In this document: piece by piece, positions 46,220 through 50,123 of the stretch
Numbering within the stretch: position 1 is the stretch's first letter
How the letters are laid out: every line of letters starts with the position of its first letter
Origin: Bacteroidota bacterium
GTDB lineage: Bacteria > Bacteroidota > Bacteroidia > JABDFU01
Direction: 5' to 3'
Assembly (NCBI GenBank): GCA_013286385.1
Contig: JABDFU010000010.1
Coordinates: forward strand, 11,306-61,428
Length of the DNA: 50,123 nucleotides
Notes under the pieces: model-generated
The model's input: only the letters and a program-made list of their open reading frames with translations
What the model was told of the DNA's origin: nothing
Databases searched by the model: none
Translations under genes and position numbers: made by a program

Positions 46220-47263
46220 TTACTTTTTAGCTGAAATTCCCGCGTAACGGATAGCTACTTCTAATCCACCTCTTCCATTGGTAGCTGTAGTAAGCAGGGA
46301 GTAGTTTGAATCATAGCTGAATCCTATGGCATAATTGGCATAATTCAAAAGCATCAATACGATAAAGGCATCACCCGTACGAACCAGAAGGCCTGCTGAA
46401 ATTGCGGTCTCCCCTTTACCAAAACCTGTATACTTTGAATTATAATCTGCAAGGCTATAACGAACCATGGCACCAATGTCGATTTCACTTATTGTGCCTT
46501 GTTTGTAATAGAGAAATAGCGGATTGATTCCAAAGTCCGTATTGGGAATGCTGATCAGACCATCACCGTGAATAACAAATCGGGTATCCAGTTTTTCATT
46601 GTCAATTGAATAAAAGGAATTGCCGGGTTCCTGAATGTGAAATGCCGAGGCGCCTATATTCCATTTCAAAACGTCATTTTGCGTAACCTTGCTTGAGCTG
46701 TTGGAATTGTCGTAGGTCCATAATACTCCGCCTCCCAGTTCGGGATAAATTATGGGGGTAATATAGGCGGGTTCGAGATTCGGAAGTGAGGAATTGTAAT
46801 TTTTTCCATCAAACTGATTTCCCCATTGAAGAGCGGAAAAGTTAACGCTGCGTTGATCAAATCCTCCTTGCAAACCTCCCCCCAGGGTATTTAGCTTGTT
46901 CAAATGAAGATGATACGCGAGATTTAAGTCGGCCTCTGTCGTACCCATATTTCCATCGCCTGCTTCATCCCTGTAAAAATTTATACCTGCAGCTAAAAAT
47001 CCGTTTTTAAATTTTGTTTGTTTAATTCTCATATCGAAAGAGGCTGCAAATGTTTTGTACGGAAAGGAAAGGCTTTCCCATTGATTTTTATAATTTACAA
47101 TCGCTTCTATATCATACAAAGCTCCGGTAAAAGCCGGATTTTGATTGAGTGGTGCCATGTAAAACTGAGAAAAATGTATATCCTGAGCCTGTGCAACCAG
47201 AACACAAGCGAACTGCAGTGCTATTGATACAAGCAATTTTGGTACTTTTTTATGTGCTTCCAT
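46220..47263 (-). CDS. PorP/SprF-family outer-membrane protein
   Basis: A 347-residue protein with a signal peptide (about 1-26, VLVAQAQ) and the family opening DIHFSQFYMAPLNQNPAFTGAL. It continues as beta strands of a predicted outer-membrane barrel, ending AIRYAGISAKK. PorP/SprF proteins anchor or help export SprB-type adhesins with type B sorting domains. Its ATG lies 3 bp after the adhesin stop, so the two are coupled. Confidence 0.95.
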   Translation of the reverse strand: MEAHKKVPKLLVSIALQFACVLVAQAQDIHFSQFYMAPLNQNPAFTGALYDIEAIVNYKNQWESLSFPYKTFAASFDMRIKQTKFKNGFLAAGINFYRDEAGDGNMGTTEADLNLAYHLHLNKLNTLGGGLQGGFDQRSVNFSALQWGNQFDGKNYNSSLPNLEPAYITPIIYPELGGGVLWTYDNSNSSSKVTQNDVLKWNIGASAFHIQEPGNSFYSIDNEKLDTRFVIHGDGLISIPNTDFGINPLFLYYKQGTISEIDIGAMVRYSLADYNSKYTGFGKGETAISAGLLVRTGDAFIVLMLLNYANYAIGFSYDSNYSLLTTATNGRGGLEVAIRYAGISAKK

Positions 47264-47266
47264 GGC

Positions 47267-50123
47267 TTATCGTATTAAACTTATATTGCCTTTTCGTTTC
47301 ACTTTTTCTCCGGTAATCAATACGGCATCCAGAAAATAAACGAAAACGTCTGCGTTTAACTTTTCGTTTCTGAATGTGCCATCCCAACATTGCTGCTGAT
47401 CAGTTGACTCAAATACTTTTTGTCCCCAGCGATCGTAAATTACAAATTGCATGGATTGAATGCAAAGGCCCATGACGCATTCAAAATCGTTTTCGTGATC
47501 ACCATTCGGGGAAAATGCATTGGGAACAAAGACGCTTCCGCAGTCGTAATCAATGTTAATGATTTCACAAGCGCTGCTTTTACATCCATTGGAATCCGCA
47601 ACCACCACACAATAGGTGGTTGCTTTGGTTGGATTGACGCTGGGGTTCGGACATTGGGTACAGCTTATGTCCTCTGCTGGCGTCCAGGAATAGGTAAGTC
47701 CTCCAGATACATTGAGTACGGTACTTGTACTGATGGTAATCGTTATCGCACTATCCAGGTGTATGAGCGGTCCGGGGTCGTACAGTAAACTCAGGCTGTC
47801 TTTTTTAATACAACCATTTGCATCCGTAATGGCACATGTATAGGTTCCGGCAACAATGCCTGAATCCACTGCACTTGTTCCTCCGCCGGGTTGCCAGTTA
47901 AATGCGTAAGGCCCTATCCCGCCTGCAGGATTGACACTCAGCGAACCGTTATTTTTGTTACATGTCGAAGCAGCATTGCCGTTTATACTGATGGAATCGG
48001 GTTCTGTGATTGTTACTGAAGAGGATGAAGTACACGAATTTGCATCGGCTACTGTAACTGTATACGTACCTGCAATTAAGTCAGCTACTGTCGGGGAAGT
48101 TGCTCCTCCCGGCAGCCAATAGTAACTGTAGGATGGCCGGCCCGAAGATGCATTGGCATTTACAGTACCGGTCGAATAGCCGTAACAAAGCAGGTTTGAA
48201 CCTGATGCAACTACAACTGGCAACTGATTAACCGTTATTGTGAGCGTTCCAATACCCGTACAGCCTTCCGCATCTGATCCTGTAACTGTATAAACGGTTA
48301 ATGTCGTCGGACTGACTGTTTGAGCAGAGCCTGTTAAGTTCCCGGGCTGCCAGGTATAACTACTTGCCCCGGCAGCTGAAATAATTGCCTCTGCGCCAGT
48401 GCAGATATCAGAATCCTTACTCGTAGTAATTTGAACCTGAGAAACCACAACTACAGTTACAGTGGAGGTAGCCGTGCAGCCGGATCCATCTGTACCAGAA
48501 ACGGTATAGGTTTGTGTTGATACCGGACTGACGGTCAGACTGTCTCCAGGCGATGCACCAGGCTGCCAGCTATAATTTGACGCATTGGCAGCAGAAATTA
48601 CTGTCGAATTACCGAAACAAATAGTGGATGTTCCTCTGGTTGTCAGGTTCGGGCCCGGATCAACAGTTATGGTAACGGTAGAAGTAGCGGTGCAACCGTT
48701 TCCGTCTGTTCCGGTAACGGTATAAGTTTGGGTGGCGCCTGGGCTGACCGTTTGATTGGCACCGGAGAGATTGCCGGGTTGCCAGAGGTAAGTTGAGGCG
48801 TTGCCTGCGCTTATCCCCGTAGAATTCCCAGTGCAAATTATTGCAGTACCGTTTGCAGTAACATTGGGTCCCGGATCAACTGTAATTGTAACGGTAGAAG
48901 TAGCAGTGCAGCCGTTTCCATCGGTTCCGGTGACGGTATAAGTTTGGGTGGTGCCTGGGCTGACCGTCTGATTGGCGCCGGACAGATTGCCGGGTTGCCA
49001 GAGGTAAGTGGAAGCGTTGCTTGCGCTTATCCCCGTAGAATTCCCAGTGCAAATTATTGCAGTACCGTTTGCAGTAACATTGGGCCCCGGATCAACAGTT
49101 ATGGTAACGGTAGAAGTGGCAGTGCAGCCGTTTCCATCGGTTCCGGTAACGGTGTAAGTTTGGGTGGAGCCTGGGCTGACCGTCTGATTGGCACCGGAGA
49201 GATTGCCGGGTTGCCAGAGGTAAGTTGAGGCGTTGCCTGCGCTTATCCCCGTAGAATTTCCAGTGCAGACTGTTACAGTACCGCTTGTAGTAACATTGGG
49301 TCCCGGATCAACTGTAATTGTTGTTGTGGAGGTGTTAACAGTACCACAGCCTCCGCTGGTTATTGCACAATAAAATGTACTGGAACTTGTGAGGGCGCCG
49401 GGGCTGAAAGTCTGAGTGGTTACTCCGGCGGAAGAACCGTTCTCATACCAAAAATAACTATAGGTTCCATTGCCACCACCTATTGCTGTAAATGTTCCTG
49501 GCGAAGTGTTGTAACAGATTGGCGAGGATCCTCCGCTGATACCGGCTGTGAGGTTTGCATCAACTGTAATTGTAGTAGTGGAGGTATTAACAGTACCGCA
49601 GCTTCCGCTTGTAATCGCGCAATAAAATGTACTGGAACTTGTGAGGGCGCCGGGGCTGAAAGTTTGCGTAGTGATTCCGGTGGAGGCACCATTTTCATAC
49701 CAGAGATAGGTGTAGGTTCCGTTGCCACCTCCACCTGTTGCGGTAAATGTACCGGGAGAGGTGTTGTAACAGATTGGCGAGGATCCTCCGCTGATGCCGG
49801 CAGTAAGGTTTGCATCCACTGTAATTGTAGTACTGGAGGTATTAACAGTACCGCAGATTCCGCTTGTAATCGCGCAATAAAACGTTGCATTGGCGGTCAA
49901 GGCTCCAGGAATGTAAGTTTGAGTGGTCACTCCTGTAGAGATGCCGTTTTCGTACCAGAGATAGGTGTAGGTTCCGTTACCACCGCCGCCTGATGCAGTA
50001 AATGTGCCGGTAGAGGTGTTGTAACAGATAGGCGAGGATCCTCCGCTGATACCGGCGGTAAGGTTTGGATCAACAGTTATGGTAACGGTAGAAGTAGCAG
50101 TGCAACCTGATCCATCGGTTCCC
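47267..50123 (-). CDS. SprB-like giant repeat adhesin, type B sorting domain (5' end outside window)
   Basis: The frame is open from the right edge to TAA at 47267; the true start and signal peptide lie outside. From the edge inward there are three units of about 84 residues, then several 72-residue PKD-like units (GTDGNGCTATSTVTITVDPGPN core), then SprB-like repeats (GTYTVTVADANSCTSSSSVTI). The C-terminal about 90 residues are the gliding-motility/T9SS type B domain (FVPNAFSPNGDHENDFE, YDRWGQKVFES, WDGTFRNEKLNADVFVY). Together with the SprF-like gene this is a surface adhesin of the SprB type, probably for gliding or attachment. The repeats may bind sugars (inference). Confidence 0.93.
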   Translation of the reverse strand, partial: GTDGSGCTATSTVTITVDPNLTAGISGGSSPICYNTSTGTFTASGGGGNGTYTYLWYENGISTGVTTQTYIPGALTANATFYCAITSGICGTVNTSSTTITVDANLTAGISGGSSPICYNTSPGTFTATGGGGNGTYTYLWYENGASTGITTQTFSPGALTSSSTFYCAITSGSCGTVNTSTTTITVDANLTAGISGGSSPICYNTSPGTFTAIGGGNGTYSYFWYENGSSAGVTTQTFSPGALTSSSTFYCAITSGGCGTVNTSTTTITVDPGPNVTTSGTVTVCTGNSTGISAGNASTYLWQPGNLSGANQTVSPGSTQTYTVTGTDGNGCTATSTVTITVDPGPNVTANGTAIICTGNSTGISASNASTYLWQPGNLSGANQTVSPGTTQTYTVTGTDGNGCTATSTVTITVDPGPNVTANGTAIICTGNSTGISAGNASTYLWQPGNLSGANQTVSPGATQTYTVTGTDGNGCTATSTVTITVDPGPNLTTRGTSTICFGNSTVISAANASNYSWQPGASPGDSLTVSPVSTQTYTVSGTDGSGCTATSTVTVVVVSQVQITTSKDSDICTGAEAIISAAGASSYTWQPGNLTGSAQTVSPTTLTVYTVTGSDAEGCTGIGTLTITVNQLPVVVASGSNLLCYGYSTGTVNANASSGRPSYSYYWLPGGATSPTVADLIAGTYTVTVADANSCTSSSSVTITEPDSISINGNAASTCNKNNGSLSVNPAGGIGPYAFNWQPGGGTSAVDSGIVAGTYTCAITDANGCIKKDSLSLLYDPGPLIHLDSAITITISTSTVLNVSGGLTYSWTPAEDISCTQCPNPSVNPTKATTYCVVVADSNGCKSSACEIINIDYDCGSVFVPNAFSPNGDHENDFECVMGLCIQSMQFVIYDRWGQKVFESTDQQQCWDGTFRNEKLNADVFVYFLDAVLITGEKVKRKGNISLIR
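48660..50123 (-). repeat. Two interleaved coding repeat families (216 bp and ~255 bp)
   Basis: The 216-bp unit (72 codons) runs at 48660, 48876 and 49092, nearly identical. Two older, diverged units lie to its left, to about 48238. A different unit of 252-255 bp runs at 49308, 49560 and 49815. At 50070 the sequence returns to the first type. All stay in the minus-strand frame of the adhesin. Confidence 0.9.

Noticed and set aside
48200-50123. CRISPR-like array
   Set aside because: Periods of 216-255 bp, coding in one continuous frame, no short repeats with unique spacers.
1-50123. tRNA, rRNA, insertion sequences or phage genes
   Set aside because: None seen by eye in intergenic gaps; no transposase, integrase or phage structural protein.

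Overview
The window comes from a Bacteroidota chromosome, most likely a gliding or type IX secretion (T9SS) lineage. The evidence is a SprB-like giant repeat adhesin ending in a gliding-motility/type B sorting domain with a PorP/SprF partner beside it, several secreted proteins with T9SS type A C-termini, a GloVer-repeat protein, and a promoter with the Bacteroidota -33/-7 pattern. GC is moderate and start sites lack Shine-Dalgarno sequences. Both edges cut through giant secreted repeat proteins on the minus strand. I saw no tRNA, rRNA, CRISPR, insertion sequence or phage.

Layout. 1-5267 (minus): the N-terminal 1755 residues of a giant adhesin with about seven near-identical 264-bp repeats and an embedded amidotransferase-like domain. 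5442-10197 (plus): a double beta-helix T9SS protein, then a TlpA-like thioredoxin and a redoxin. 10253-15789 (minus): a membrane zinc-ribbon/Tim44-like protein, an SPFH+GYF_2 protein, a YodC-like protein, a TlpA-type thioredoxin (probably starting at CTG) and a thiolase. 15822-16171: a decayed T9SS C-terminus. 16197-18015 (minus): HflX and a SirB-like/cytochrome c fusion. 18094-27873 (plus): two amidohydrolase-family proteins, acetyl-CoA synthetase, then a tightly packed GT2/dihydroorotase/acyltransferase operon.

27870-30839 (minus): a LysM glucosaminidase, a small membrane protein abutting an ECF sigma factor, a GldM C-terminus-like fragment and a PLP deaminase/desulfhydrase. 30884-33940 (plus): a DUF5522 protein, urocanate hydratase and an MscS channel. 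33959-38984 (minus): PheT, a UDP-GlcNAc 2-epimerase and a MacB-type permease. 39066-39227: a decayed SRPBCC gene. 39361-46139 (plus): aconitase, lipoprotein MsrB, a GloVer protein and a subtilisin-like T9SS protease. 46220-50123 (minus): SprF-like and SprB-like proteins.

How they fit together. Most of the window is housekeeping metabolism (acetyl-CoA, TCA cycle, pyrimidine, lipid, tRNA charging) and envelope upkeep, flanked by surface-adhesion and secretion cargo. The most unusual items are the amidotransferase-like domain inside the left adhesin, the mosaic near-identical repeats in both adhesins, three gene relics in intergenic DNA, a signal-peptide gene with no canonical start, a protein fusing a degenerate and an intact amidohydrolase domain, and the SPFH/zinc-ribbon membrane pair.
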